Source: Pogonophryne albipinna | Taxonomy: Eukaryota > Chordata > Actinopteri > Perciformes > Artedidraconidae | DNA: 64,000 nt | NCBI GenBank assembly: GCA_028583405.1 | Contig: CM053243.1 | Coordinates: 35,553,420-35,617,419, forward strand | Direction of reading: 5' to 3' | Part shown: positions 10,621 through 21,940 of the stretch, piece by piece | Layout: every line of letters starts with the position of its first letter | Numbering within the stretch: position 1 is the first letter of the stretch | Program-made: the position numbers and the translations under genes | The notes under the pieces: generated by a model | What the model was told of the DNA's origin: nothing | The model's input: only the letters and a program-made list of their open reading frames with translations | The model's database searches: none

Positions 10621-13157
10621 GGCAAGGCAAGTTTATTTATATAGCACCTTTCAACACAAGGCAATTCAAAGTGCTTTACAAAAAATGAAAGACATTAAGA
10701 AAATGGCATTTAAAATCAGTCATTAAAAAGAAAAGATAATAAAATAAACATTAAAAAAAAAAATACATGGATAAAAGTTACAGTGCAGTTTAAGATGTGA
10801 ATAGTTCAATTAAAAGCAGCGGCAAAAATAAACGTCTTCAGCCTGGATTTAAAAGTAGTCAGAGTTGCAGCGGACCTGCAGGTTTCTGGGAGTTTGTTCC
10901 AGATATTTGGAGCATAGTAACTGAACGCTGCTTCTCCATGTTTAGTTCTGACTCTGGGGACAGAAAGCTGACCAGTCCCTGAAGACCTGAGAGATCTGGA
11001 TGGTTCATAATTTAGCAGTAGGTCTGTATTTTGGGCCTAAACGATTCAAAGCTTTATAAACCAGCAACAATATTTTGAAATCAATTCTTTGACACACATG
11101 AAGCCAGTGTAAAGACTTCAGAAAAGGAGTGATGTGATCCACTTTCTTAGTGTTAGTGAGGACTCGAGCAGCAGTGTTCTGAATCAGCTGAAGCTTTCTA
11201 ATAGATTTTTTAGTGAGACCTGCAAAGACACCATTACAGTAGTCCAGTCTACTGAAGATAAAAGCATGGACAAGTTTTTCCAAATCCTGCTGTGACATTA
11301 GTCTTTTAATCCTAGATATGTTCTTTAGGTGATAGTAGGCTGATTTAGTAACTGTTTTAATGTGACTGTTGAAACTCAGGTCAGAGTCCATGACTACACC
11401 TAGATTTCTGGCTCTATCTGTTGTTTTAAACATTGCAGACTGAAGCTCAGTGCTAACTTTTATATGTTCTGCCTTGGCTCCAAAAACCATTACCTCAATT
11501 TTATCTTTGTTTAATTGGAGAAAGTTCTGACACATCCAGTCATTGATTTGTTCAATGCACTTACTCAGTGTTTGAATTGGAGAATAGTCTCCAGGTGAAA
11601 TTGTTACGTACATTTGTGTGTCATCCGCATAGCTATGGTAACTTATTTAGTTGTTTTTCATTATCTGAGCCAGTAGTAGCATGTAGATGTTAAAGAGAAG
11701 AGGCCCCAGGATGGAGCCTTGAGGTACCCCACATGTCATATTTGTCAACTCAGATGTGTATTTACCTATAGAAACAAAGTTTTTTCTGTCCTTTAAGTAG
11801 GATTCAAACCAATTTAGAACTGTTTCCGAAAGTCCCACCCAGTTTTCTAGTCGGTCTAGTAATATGTTGTGGTCAACAGTGTCAAACGCAGCACTGAGAT
11901 CTAATAATACTAACACTGAAGTTCTGCCACTGTCTGTGTTTAAGTGGATATCATTGAAGACCTTTACAAGAGCAGTCTCAGTGCTGTGGTTTGGACGAAA
12001 GCCTGACTGGAACACATCAAAACAGTTATTTAAATGCAAGAAGTTACTCAACTGTTGAAAAACAACTTGTTCAATGATTTAACCTATGGCAGGTTTGAAA
12101 TGGGCCTGTAATTGTTCATTACTGAAGCATCTAGATTATTCTTTTTTAAGAGCGGTTTAATGACTGCAGTTTTCAGGGCCTGTGGAAAAATATCTGAGTG
12201 AAGAGATTTGTTTACTATATGAAGTAGATCTGAGGCCATGCAACGAAAAACATCTTTGAAAAATCCTGTTGGAATAATATCAAGGCAGCAGGAGGAGGAT
12301 TTCAGAAGTTGTATAATGTCCTCTAGGTTTTTTATCATTAATCTGATGGAATTGTGTCATGGTGTTTGAATTGATGTTAAGTGGACACAGAGACAACACA
12401 TTTGCTGTACCTGATTCAGAGGCACTGACTGCTTGTCTGATTTTCTGAATTTTGTCAGTGAAGAAGGAGGCAAAATCATTGCATGCCCTGGTGGATAGAA
12501 ATTCAGAGGCCACTGACTCTGGCGGGTTAGTTAGTCTGTCGACGATAGCAAACAAGGCACGTGCGTTGTTTTTGTTTTTGGTAATGATATCAGAGAAGAA
12601 AGACTGTTTTTCAATTCCAAATTATAAAGGCCAAGTCTCTCTTTATAGATTTCAAAGTGAACCTGGAGATTTCTTTTTCGCCACCTACGTTCAGCTTTTC
12701 GACACTCTCTTTTTTCTCTTCTCATGGTCATGGCCTTTCTCCATGGAGATATTTTCTTGTCAATCACTTCCTTTACCTTAGTTTGAGCAATGGCATCTAT
12801 AACATTTTTAATTTTTGAATTAAAATGATCTACTAGCTCATTTACTGAGATGTTAGCAGGGGCAAGTGTGGAAGAAAAATTGTGAGTAAACATTTCCCTA
12901 GTGTTTTCAGTTAAATATCGCTTTGTGGTTACCTCTTTTTGAACATTTTTGTGAACAGAAATAGAGCTCTCAAAGAAAACACAGGAATGGTCAGAGAGTG
13001 CAACATCAGTCACCTCAACCTTAGAGATATTCAGACTCTTTGAGATAATTAAGTCCAGAGTGTGCCCCTTATTGTGCGTGTGCTCCGTCACATGCTGAGT
13101 CAGTCCATAGTTATCAAGAACACAAAACAGTTCTTTAGCCCCTCTGTCCTGGGGGTT
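10621..13157 (-). mobile_element. L2-clade LINE, 5'-truncated
   Basis: On the minus strand the block carries LINE ORF2 from the end of the endonuclease through reverse transcriptase, then an untranslated 3' end finishing at AAATAAACTTGCCTTGCC (10621-10640). Possible target duplications are GTCAAAATGGCCTTTATTA (10602-10620) and GTCAACATGGTTTATTA (13158-13174), similar but not identical. The 5' part of the element, including most of the endonuclease, is missing, as is usual for truncated LINE copies. Confidence 0.85.
11005..13091 (-). pseudogene. LINE ORF2 (endonuclease end plus reverse transcriptase), broken
   Basis: Read from high to low coordinate, the frames give: GHTLDLIIS and VALSDHSCVFFE, the C-terminal SDH block of an apurinic-type endonuclease (13091-12531); a linker with FASFFTDKIQKIRQ (to 12280); AVIKPLLKKNNLD and NNYRPISNLP (12338-12084); FQSGFRPNHSTETALVKV, VLLDLSAAFDTVDHNIL with the first catalytic Asp, and CGVPQGSILGPLLFNIYM (12051-11647); and finally the thumb blocks with SRLDYCNGVFAGL and LHWLHV (11613-11005). 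The YADD box lies where the frames break near 11630. At least four frame changes or stops make it non-functional. Confidence 0.85.
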
Positions 13158-13174
13158 GTCAACATGGTTTATTA

Positions 13175-15131
13175 CACATTAGAATATGCTTTTGTTACAT
13201 TTCCTAACATCAAAGTACAATTGTATCGCCCCTAAGCCTCACAGAGCCACTCTGGAGTCTTGTTTATCGCTTTAAAAAACATCACATATCCAGTCAGAGT
13301 GTCAATGAGCTGTGATTTTCAAAACACAGGTCTGTGGCTATTGTAGCACCAAAGCTGGATTAAATTATACCTTTGATGAACTCGCCATACTGATAATGAA
13401 CTATAATAGTTGAGTAAGGTAGCACAGGGCGAGTGGCTCTGCATGGCTAAAAAGAGCATGTTAATAGAGATCAGAGGCTATGAGGCAGGTAATGGAGGGT
13501 TCTAAAATGACCCCATTCTCCCTGCAGCAGTCTGTAATCACTGCAAACAATATATAGCATGCAGAGAATTATTAAGCCTTTGTGAATAATAGTTCAACCC
13601 TGGATGAGAGGGAACAAAGCGCATCCTGAAAACATAACTTATCATCTAACAGCATGTAATGTGGGTAATAAAAAGCTTTTCTGTTGTTGTTTTACTACAG
13701 TATAGCTTTGAGTCCTGTTTTGCATCAGTGAGCCACTCTTCTCATATTGTGGCAGCATTAACCACGGCTATACACTAATCATTTCAAAAAAGGAGCTTGA
13801 TGGCTTGAAATGTTTCAGCAAACTAAACCTCTATTGGTAGACCGCAAGAGGGGACATTTTTCAAGTGTAGCAATTTATTGCTGACATTCAGCAACCTAAT
13901 GGAATAAATCCATTGTTAGGCTACTTTAGTAAAAGTGCCATGACTTTCATATATGTAAGAACTTTCTCTCTTGCTCCAACAATGCCATCATTATTATTAT
14001 CCAAATGCACATAAAAGCAATATTCAACGATTATTATGCATTTCTGAATGATTTCGGTACAAATATCTGAAAAGAAAATGTGTCTCTTACAATAGTAACA
14101 AAAAACGTAATTTCTTTCCTCTAATGTGTTTGCCTTTTTGTTTGCTTTGATACAGATGATAAATGATTTCTTCTTAACTGAGGCAAAACAAAAAATTGCC
14201 ATACCAAAATGATAGATGGGAAATTGTCTTAGTTAGCACCCTTACACAAATACAGACAAAGAGGGTTAAATCTCCTCAAATAAAATCCAACTCATGAAAA
14301 CAAGGAAAAGCTTATGCTTGATACAATACAGTTGGGCGCCATGTTAAACTCTGCAAAAAAAGTTGTCCCATTTCTCAACAGGAGACATAATATGAGGTAC
14401 CAGGCTTGGATTTTCGTCATTTTAGGGGCAAGGCCATTTGGCCTTTGGTGTCACACATTTTTTCAGGGTGCAAAGGCCATTGAGGGAAACATTTGGATTT
14501 GGTGCTTACAAATAAATAACTTCACTTTCTAAGAAAAACACACGAATGACATGGAAAACAAATCACTTTTTTAATATCAATAATGTCAAACATTATATCA
14601 TCATATAGGCCTATGTCTCCTTAGTATTATCGTATATAAAATGAAATACTCTACTTTGAATAATTAGTGTTTGGTATTTTTTCCATCTACTACTTCTCCC
14701 ATTCACAAATCCAAAATCTAAAAATCTAAAATTCTATTAATATGTAACAAATATATTCCATTTCCGAGCAGAAGAAACAGCCTTCAAGGGTCAAACTCTG
14801 CACATACATCATTCAGCAGTGCACAGTGAAGCTCAAACATTCAACTGTATGAACAGTGTGTGTGTCTTTAATCAACTCCTCACAGCTCCTCATATCTGTT
14901 CAGAAACTAGACAAAAGTTAAACATGTACAAACTGAAGAAACACACTCCTCAATGTCAGTTTCGGTACTTTAATGACAAGGATGACGACACCCTGAAACA
15001 GAGCAATATTGCAGCAAGATAAGCTGACAAAGTACTAGATAGATACTAGATAAGATAAGCTGACAAAGTACTACATACATGCATGTCATGACCAATACAC
15101 ATATATTCAATTACATAGAGTAAAGACACAC
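13175..15131. other. Unassigned, non-repetitive-looking stretch
   Basis: No transposon ends, protein motifs or exons were recognised. Composition at 13200-13700 is less AT-biased and free of simple repeats, so it could contain host regulatory sequence; that is only an inference. A short local duplication (GATAAGCTGACAAAGTACTA) occurs at about 15019 and 15053. Confidence 0.35.
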
Positions 15132-15140
15132 CAAACAATA

Positions 15141-16080
15141 GTGGAAACAATCTTACATGAATGAGTGGATGAACGTCTCAACTCGAGGCGGAGTGAATGA
15201 ACAAGGGTACTATGACTATGCTTGCACGTCATGGTACCATAGCACCTCCAAGGCGCTAAAAATAAAACTTCAAACATCGCAAAATAAACTGGTCAGACTA
15301 CTGCTTGACCTTTCATCTAGAACCCACCTCACCTCTGCCCACTTTGACAACCTAGGATGGCTTAGAGTAGACGACAGAGTACAGCTACTTGCAATGGGCC
15401 TGGTCTACAAGATCCACTACACCTCTATGGTACCCATGTACATGTCAAAATTCTTCCCAAAGGTCAAGGAATACCATGATCATAACACCAGAGGGAGCTC
15501 CACAAATCATGTGAAACCCAGATTTGGCACAAAAAAGGGTGAATACACGTTTCGCAATTATGCCACATCAAGGTGGAACGCTCTTCCCACAACTGTAAAG
15601 GAAAGTAAAACTATACTTACCTTCAAAACCTCTCTTAAAGAGCACCTTCGGGGGAGAGCATTGCAAAACTGGCCCCGGTAATGGTACAAATCTCAACCTG
15701 TCGTACAATGGGCAGCTTCCCCCCCCCCCCCATCTATGTATATACTCTCATTTTAGACTCTGTTACTAACTGTATATCTGTAGACTTGGTATGTCTTAAA
15801 TGTCCGGTTAGGATGTATTAGAACGAAATCTAAAATGAAAATTGTAAATAAGCAATCTGTATGTAAAAAACCACCTGTATGTAAATTGTAAATAAGCCAT
15901 CTGTATGTCAAATATGTCTTATATGTCTTAAATGATATGATGAATTGGAAATGGGGGACCCTGATGTAAACAAGACGAAAGTCTTTCTCTGGTCTGCATC
16001 CCCTTAGCAATTGTATGTTTTGAGCTGGACTGTACTGTACCCAATATACAAGCTGTTAATAAACTTTTCAATCAATCAAT
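15141..16080 (+). mobile_element. 5'-truncated LINE with ATCA-repeat tail
   Basis: The insertion ends in AATAAACTTTTCAATCAATC, a tandem ATCA tail typical of fish non-LTR elements. A 9-bp duplication CAAACAATA lies at 15132-15140 and 16081-16089. It carries about 170 codons of a LINE C-terminal region on the plus strand and 400 bp of 3' untranslated sequence with direct repeats of 'aaattgtaaataagc'. Confidence 0.78.
15157..15681 (+). pseudogene. LINE polymerase C-terminal fragment (Rex/CR1-like)
   Basis: The 174-codon frame includes YDYACTSWY, LQTSQNKLVRLLLDL, SAHFDNLGWLRVDDRVQLLA, HDHNTRGSSTN and FRNYATSRWNALPTTVK. This arrangement (QNK...RT...LGWL...R, then NTR and WN.LP) is that of the C-terminal region after the thumb of CR1/Rex1-type LINE reverse transcriptases, and differs from the L2 fragments elsewhere in the window. 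The start codon is in the inserted sequence and is probably not a real initiation site. No catalytic residues are included. Clade placement is tentative. Confidence 0.72.
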
Positions 16081-16179
16081 CAAACAATATTTGAACTAAA
16101 ATGGCCGGGTCAGAGCACGGCATATCCGGACAGCGACAGCAGTGACGCTGCCCTCTAGTGGCCGGCGATAAACTCTTCA

Positions 16180-16460
16180 CAAACCACAGACTGTCTGTGT
16201 CATGGTGAATACAGTCGCTGCTTTAATTCTGTCTTTAGGACGTGGTTGTGAGTTTGGACGGAGCAGATACAGGTTAGTTTAGCCTGATCTGATCGAATGG
16301 AGATCGCTCCTTTCAGAGAACACGCATTTTATAAGTTTTTCGCTTGCCGTCTTGTCTGCACACTTGTCAAAGCATTAATTCATGGTTTTTACTAACCGTT
16401 GTCAGTATGTAGTTACTTCGGCATCATTTTGAAACGTGTATTACAATTAAATAACGGTAA
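16180..16460 (-). repeat. Partial copy of the PIF/Harbinger-like repeat at 26422-27197
   Basis: Segments such as 'caaaccacagactgtctgtg' (about 16179) and 'catcattttgaaacgtgtat' (about 16422) match, on the opposite strand, sequence at 26650-26940 inside the complete element. The terminal TGGCGCG repeats are not found here, so this is an end-less or diverged copy. Confidence 0.7.
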
Positions 16461-16639
16461 AAATAGGTTAATGTTGTCGTAGTTGGTTTCCACCACAGTA
16501 TTTACATGGATATAAGCCCCGCCCCCTCTCCAGCGCGTCCTGTTTGAATGACAGGAGTAAACACAGCTGACAGCCGCGGTGAAACTCCAGTGTTGTAAAC
16601 GCAGCATAATGCAGTTCAGAAACCAATGTTCTGAAGCTT

Positions 16640-16945
16640 TTAAAGCAACTTCGAGATGTTAACAGTATCAGGGGCACGCAGGCCATGGTGGCCGTAGGAC
16701 GTACAATTATTTTCGGGGCTTCACGGCCAGACCGAGGGGCAATGACGGCATGACTGTCATGGCCGCCGGTGAAAATTCTACCCTGTGAGGTACATTTTGA
16801 GCTACTGATATCTGCTTCATACACTTGTACTGGCAACATCTCTGGATTAGAGCAGCTGGGTCCGATGTATGCTAAACTAGCAAGTTGTTGTTGTTTTTTT
16901 ACGGACACAATAAAGAAATTCTGATTGATTCTGATTCTCAATGTT
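16640..16945 (+). repeat. Probable retroposon fragment with TGATTC tail
   Basis: The block ends in AATAAAGAAATTCTGATTGATTCTGATTCTC (split across 16909-16939), a polyadenylation-like signal followed by short tandem TGATT(C) units. That is the usual 3' end of fish LINEs and their SINEs. No protein or RNA-derived promoter was recognised upstream, so the family is open. Confidence 0.4.
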
Positions 16946-17514
16946 TTACACCTGAAATGACCCTGTATGTGACCTGTAACCAGGGGTTAAATTGGGCCGG
17001 GGCTGTCCGGGGCTAAGCACCGGTCCGGCACATAGGAAAATGCTCTGACGTCATGCCCCTCGCATATTTTTAACAATGTATGCAGCATGCCTATATCATA
17101 TGTCTACACAAAAAATATATACATGTTAAAACCTTTCTTTCTATATGTTTAAGGTTCTTAATAATTCAAAAAATCAATAAAACACTCTTTCTAGCTGTAG
17201 GGAACATAAATAAAATGACGCGACGATGACTTGCACTTTGCGGGTTTCCCCTTTCTTTATTTTCTTCAAATCTACTTGGCTGATCGGCGACCACACAGTC
17301 TCTTCCGTCAGTCACTTATGCGGCTTTCACACCAGCGCTTTTCCCTTTCTCTCCGAGCTAGAGCTTTTCTGGTTCAGCTCCGGTTTCCCTTTTCTGCTCC
17401 CGCTCTGTTCACACCGCCCAGAGCTGCCGCTGCTGCGTCATGACGTCACCGTTTACATCGCTGATTTGCTCCCCAACGGCATTACGGCGTTCACAGCACC
17501 AACAACAATGGGGG

Positions 17515-17815
17515 AACTGAGGTTACCTACTGTAACCCAGCTTCTATGAGTAAATGGCGCAGCCCTCTAAGGCTATCGCTATTGGGTTATCCCTCTGCGC
17601 CCCCGCGCAGCACTGAAACACTTGTAGTCGACGCCCACCCGCCAGGTGGGCCCCACCCTCGGGCCTCCTTCCGGTATAAATAGGAAGGGAGCCCGTCAAT
17701 CTGCTCCCATACAATATAACTTTTCTTCAGCTATTCGTAGAGCCAGTGGGGCCCAGCGCTTAGAGGGCTGCACCATTTACTCATAGAAGCTGGGTTACAG
17801 TAGGTAACCTCAGTT
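17515..17815. repeat. Fold-back segment at the DIRS left end
   Basis: The 56 bp at 17515-17570 are repeated in inverted orientation at 17760-17815 with one mismatch. This makes a 301-bp palindrome with a 189-bp loop that contains the left terminal repeat. Immediately outside, 17816-17860 repeats the outermost right-end sequence (GTATATGGCTTCGCCCTCTA). It probably corresponds to, or was created from, the internal complementary region used in circular DIRS intermediates. Confidence 0.85.
17562..17708 (+). repeat. DIRS left inverted terminal repeat
   Basis: 147 bp matching 22789-22935 in inverted orientation with three mismatches. It contains a TATAAATA box at 17675-17682 pointing rightwards. 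Confidence 0.9.
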
Positions 17816-18296
17816 CTATTTTGTATATGGCTTCGCCCTCTAAGGCTATCGCTATTGGGTTAAGGGCGAAGCATGATGTAGTCTGCGCCCCACTGGGTCC
17901 GTCCGGCACTAGAAGCACAGACACACCTGCTCAATAACACCCCCCTGCCTGTTGTGCCATGCGTAATGGCGCATCACCGTCCCTGGAACATAGCAAAACA
18001 TGCCTATCTTCCCGACGGGGTGAAGGCTGGGAACAATACATACCGGCCGCTGTGAGAAAGTAGAGACGAAGGTCCCACCCTGTCCTGCGATCATAGAGGG
18101 GGAACAGCCGCTCTCTCCGTGTTAGACAGGTAGGAGAGCGCTCAGCTGGATCCCTGACGTCACTCACTCTGACCAGGCACTCCGTACGAAGTGTGTCAGA
18201 GTAAAGGGAACATCACTCTCATACGAGGGGAAAAAGGGCCGCTCTCTGTGTGCGGAGAGGCAGGAGAGAGGCGCACCACTGGATCCCTGACGTCAC

Positions 18297-18732
18297 TCAC
18301 TCCGACAGGACACCCAGTACAGGGTGTGTCAGAGAGGAAAGGGAGACATCCCTCAAATAAAAATGAATATATGAACAGGGGGAAGACCAAGATGCAGCCG
18401 TGCAAATATCTTCCACTGACATTCCTCCGTGCAAAGCCGTGGAGGAGGAAATTCCTCTGGTGGAGTGCGCATTAATGTTCTCCGGGGGCTCCACCCCAGA
18501 GGAGACATATGCCTGCGACACAGCCTCACACAGCCAGTGTGACAGCCGTTTGTGCAGACAGAGGTTGCCCGATCGAGCGCTCTCTATAGTGCACAAACAG
18601 GCGCTGAGAACGGCGCCAGGCCGCCGTGCGCGCCACATAGCAAGACAGCGCGCGCACAGGACAGAGGAGATGAGACGTGGCTTCTTCCTCCGACCTGTAA
18701 GGAGGGAGGAATAAGCCAGCCAGGGTGATCAC
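18297..18732 (-). pseudogene. DIRS tyrosine recombinase fragment
   Basis: Tyrosine recombinases of DIRS elements insert the circular cDNA. One frame gives LLCPVRALSCYVARTAAWRR and QRLFVHYRERSIGQPLS (18732-18526), the stretch before the catalytic box. The overlapping frame continues with RLSHWLCEAVSQAYVSSG, then AHSTRGISSSTALHGG and CTAASWSSPCSYIHFYLRD (18638-18297). The second half of the active site is complete: His and Arg of HSTR, the Trp of ASWSS and the nucleophilic Tyr of HFY. The first catalytic Arg lies upstream in broken sequence. A frameshift divides the two parts, so no active enzyme is encoded. Confidence 0.85.
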
Positions 18733-19012
18733 TCTTGACCTAAAAGAGTTGTGATGACCTTAGGCATGAAGCCGGGTTAGGGCGTAAAACAGCTGAACTG
18801 CCATCTCCTTGGATCCGGAGAGCTGACGGAGCCACAGAGAGAGCAGACAAATCACTCACCCTTTTCTCTGATAGAGCCAAAAGTAGTACTACTTTGGCTG
18901 AACACAGTTTAAGGGGAACCTGATCAGGTTCAAATGGGGCTTTGCTTTAGTGCGCGTAACACCAAAGCCAAATCCCACTGAGGCGGCAGTGTGCGTGACA
19001 CAGGTCTGAGTC

Positions 19013-20514
19013 TCAATACTCCTCGCATACAACGGCTGCTGCGTTAAATTCGCCGGGGATATACATTGCTCTGATGGAGAGCAACGTGTGTGTGCGCGCC
19101 CAGAACAGCAGCCGCCTGGCTGCGTTCAGAAGCTGCGCAGATCGTACTCCTCCCTGGCGATTGAGGTAGGCTGCTTCCATAGCCGTGGCCTGTTGTCCGT
19201 GCAAATCAACACATGTTTGATTGTACAGCAACGGGGCGACTCCCCCGTTCTTTTCCGAGATTTAGAAAAACACTGTTCCTGGGATAACAGGAGTTTCTTG
19301 TATCCCATGGAACTGCTGGCTTCTCTGTGATGTGCCGTAATGGTCGTCATGGTGACGAGCCACGCCATCGCCGCTGCCCGTGAGGCAAAAGGGCTGCGAG
19401 GGAGTTTCCACACGCTGCATTTCACTCCGTCTCTCATCATGAGGCGCGTACACGCCCAGAGCATGAGAGGTGTGTGTATGCTGTCCACACGAGGCGTTAT
19501 AACGGTGCTCGTGCATTTATTATGACCGTGTGTAGGAGGCATATCTGGGACAGAGGAATGCCGCTAGCTCTGCAGTCTATAAACCAATAGGTTAAAACAG
19601 CAGGCTTCTGCAGCGAATGAACCACCTCTGGAGTGTCTCCCTGTTGGGAGAGACTCAGGGGAATCCCCACGTGACCAGCTGACGCCAACGCCGAGCAGCT
19701 GCGTCACGGAGAGGGCTGTGTGGGTTGTGAGGAGGAGAGCTGTCAGTTTCTCCACTCGCTGCCGCGAGAGCCGCGCTCTGCTGCTGGCTGAGTTTAATTC
19801 CACTCCAGATAAACGTTTGTCTGAGAGGGAAGAGGACAGCTCTTCTTCCAATTTATTATGAAACCGAGGCTTTGACAGATGCGATACGAGATGTACCGTC
19901 TGTAAAGCGACTTCCTCCCTGGAGCAAGCCAGCAAATAGCAGGTCGTCCAGAGGAAACCACACTCTCATCCCTCCTCTGTGTAGCGGCTCCAGCCTTCTC
20001 TACACAAAGATGGGAGGAGCCAGGAAATATCCGAACGGCAGACGATTGTCTGGTCTGATATTCCCTGAAATGAGAAACGCAGGAATTTCCTATGTTTCGG
20101 GATGATGGGTACGTGGAAGTATGCATCCTTCAGGTGGAAGTGAACCAGTCGTCCTGGTGAACACATTCCAGCACCTGTTTGATCGTCAGCATGTGGAATA
20201 CTGACAGATCGAGGATGTCTCATTCCCCCAGTCTTTTTCGGGATTAGAAAAATAACGGAAGTGAAAACCCCTGATTTTCCTCCCTTTGAGGAACCCTGGA
20301 AATATCCTCTTTCAACAGGAGTTCCAGCAGCTCGGATTGGAGCGCAAGACATAGCTTCTGGGAGGACAGGAGTGTTTCCTGTATCCCATTGAACGGTGGG
20401 GGGGGGGGGCAGGACGTATCCTCTGCTGATCAGCCTGCTCATCCATCTGTCCATCAGACCCACGCGCTGCCACTCTGAGAAACACTCTGAGAAACACTCT
20501 GAGAGCGGGCGCAC
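19013..20514 (-). pseudogene. DIRS reverse transcriptase / RNase H, broken
   Basis: Minus-strand frames give VIFLIPKKTGGMRHP and the palm block FHLKDAYFHVPIIPKHRK, which holds the first catalytic Asp (20514-19966). A PLDDLLFAG block follows, with the metal-binding Asp pair at 19943-19951. Then come SREEVALQTVHLVSHLSK, GFIINWKKSCPLPSQTNVYL and a connection region (19935-19564). RNase H remnants are VLICTDNRP (about 19200) and LNRQGGVRSAQLLNAARRLL with the later IPGEFNAAA (19231-19013). This is the DIRS order. Many frameshifts are present, and duplicated sequence has been inserted into the domain. Confidence 0.82.
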
Positions 20515-21940
20515 GTGCTCGAGATGTGTTTTTGGTCGTCAGGGTGACGAGCCACGCCAGAGCCCCTGCCGCTGCTGCCCGTGAGGCAACCCAAGGTGAG
20601 CTTGGACCGAAAGGGCTGCGCGGGGACCTCCACACGCTGCGTCTCACTCCGTCCACGCTCAGGGGATGGATGGAGGTGTGTGCAGTGCTGCCCACATGAA
20701 GCGTTATAACGGCGTTCATGGGTTTATTATGACCGTGTGTACGAGGCGTATCTCGGACAGAGGAATGCTGCGAGCTCTGCAGGTTATTAACAGGGGTTAA
20801 AACCGGCAGGCTTCTGCAGCGAGCCCTGCTGTCTACTTAATCAACAGATTAGTGGCAGCCGGCTTAATTAGCGAGCTCTGCAGTTTATTAACCGATAGGT
20901 TAAAACGAGCAGAATTCTGCAGCGAGCCCTGGCGCTGTGGCGCTGCGGGCGCTGCCGCTGGGGCACTCAGCCTGGAATACTGCTCCTTCCCCCATTCTGG
21001 CTTCTCTGTGATGTGCCGTAATGGTCGTCATGGTGACGAGCCACGCCATTGCCCTCGCCGCCACTGCCCGTGAGGCGAAAGGGCTGCAAGGAAGCCTCCA
21101 CACGCTGCGTTTCACTCCGGCTGTCATCATGAGGCGTGTACACGCTCAGGGGATGAGTGGCGGTGTGTGCAGTGCTGTCCACATGAGGCGTTATAACGGC
21201 GCTCATGGTTTATTATGACCGTGTGTGGAGGTATATCTCGGACAGAGGAATGCCGCGAGCTCTGCAGGTTATTAACCGATAGGTTAAAACCGGCAGGCTT
21301 CTGCAGGGAGCCCTGCTGTCTACTTAATCAACAGATTAGTGGCAGCCGGCTTAATTAGCGCGCTCTGAAATGTATTAACCAACAGGTTAAAACCAGGCTT
21401 TAGCAACGAGCCCTGCTGGCTATTAACCGACAGGTTATAGGCAGCTGGTTTACACAGGCCGTGAGGCAACCCCAGGTGGGCTGGAACCGAACGGGTTGCG
21501 CGGGGCCTCCACACGCTGCGTCTCACTCCGACTCTCATCATGAGGCGCGTACACGCTCAGGGGATGAGTGGAGGTGTGCGCAGTGTTGTCCACATGAGGC
21601 GTTAAAACGGCGCTCATGGGTTATTATACTAAATCAACAGATTAGTGGCAGCCGCGAAAGGGCTGCGAGGAAGCCTCCACACGCTGCGTTTCCCTCCGGC
21701 TGTCATCATGAGGCGTGTACACGCTCAGGGGATGAGTGGAGGTGTGCGCAGTGTTGTCCACATGAGGCGTTAAAACGGCGTTCATGGGTTATTATGACCG
21801 TGTGTGTAGGAGGCGTATCTCGGACAGAGGAATGCCGCGAGCTCTGCAGGTTATTAACCGATAGGTTAAAACCAGCAGGCTTCTGCAGGGAGCCCTGCCG
21901 TCTACTTAATCAACAGATTAGTGGCAGCCGGCTTAATTAC
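19324..21940. repeat. Reiterated block inside the DIRS element
   Basis: A composite unit recurs at irregular spacing. GCGTTATAACGGCG-type sequence is seen near 19495, 20701, 21187, 21599 and 21770. GACGAGCCACGCCA is near 19356, 20547 and 21036. A GCGAGCTCTGCAGGTTATTAAC-type block is near 20770, 20874, 21250 and 21837. CCACACGCTGCGTTTCACTCC-type sequence is near 19409, 20630, 21098, 21509 and 21676. Copies differ by indels, so these are old, unequal duplications of part of the element. Confidence 0.82.

Noticed and set aside
17909..18475. Several short frames on both strands left of the recombinase
   Set aside because: No conserved blocks; they are in DIRS untranslated sequence or shadow the recombinase.
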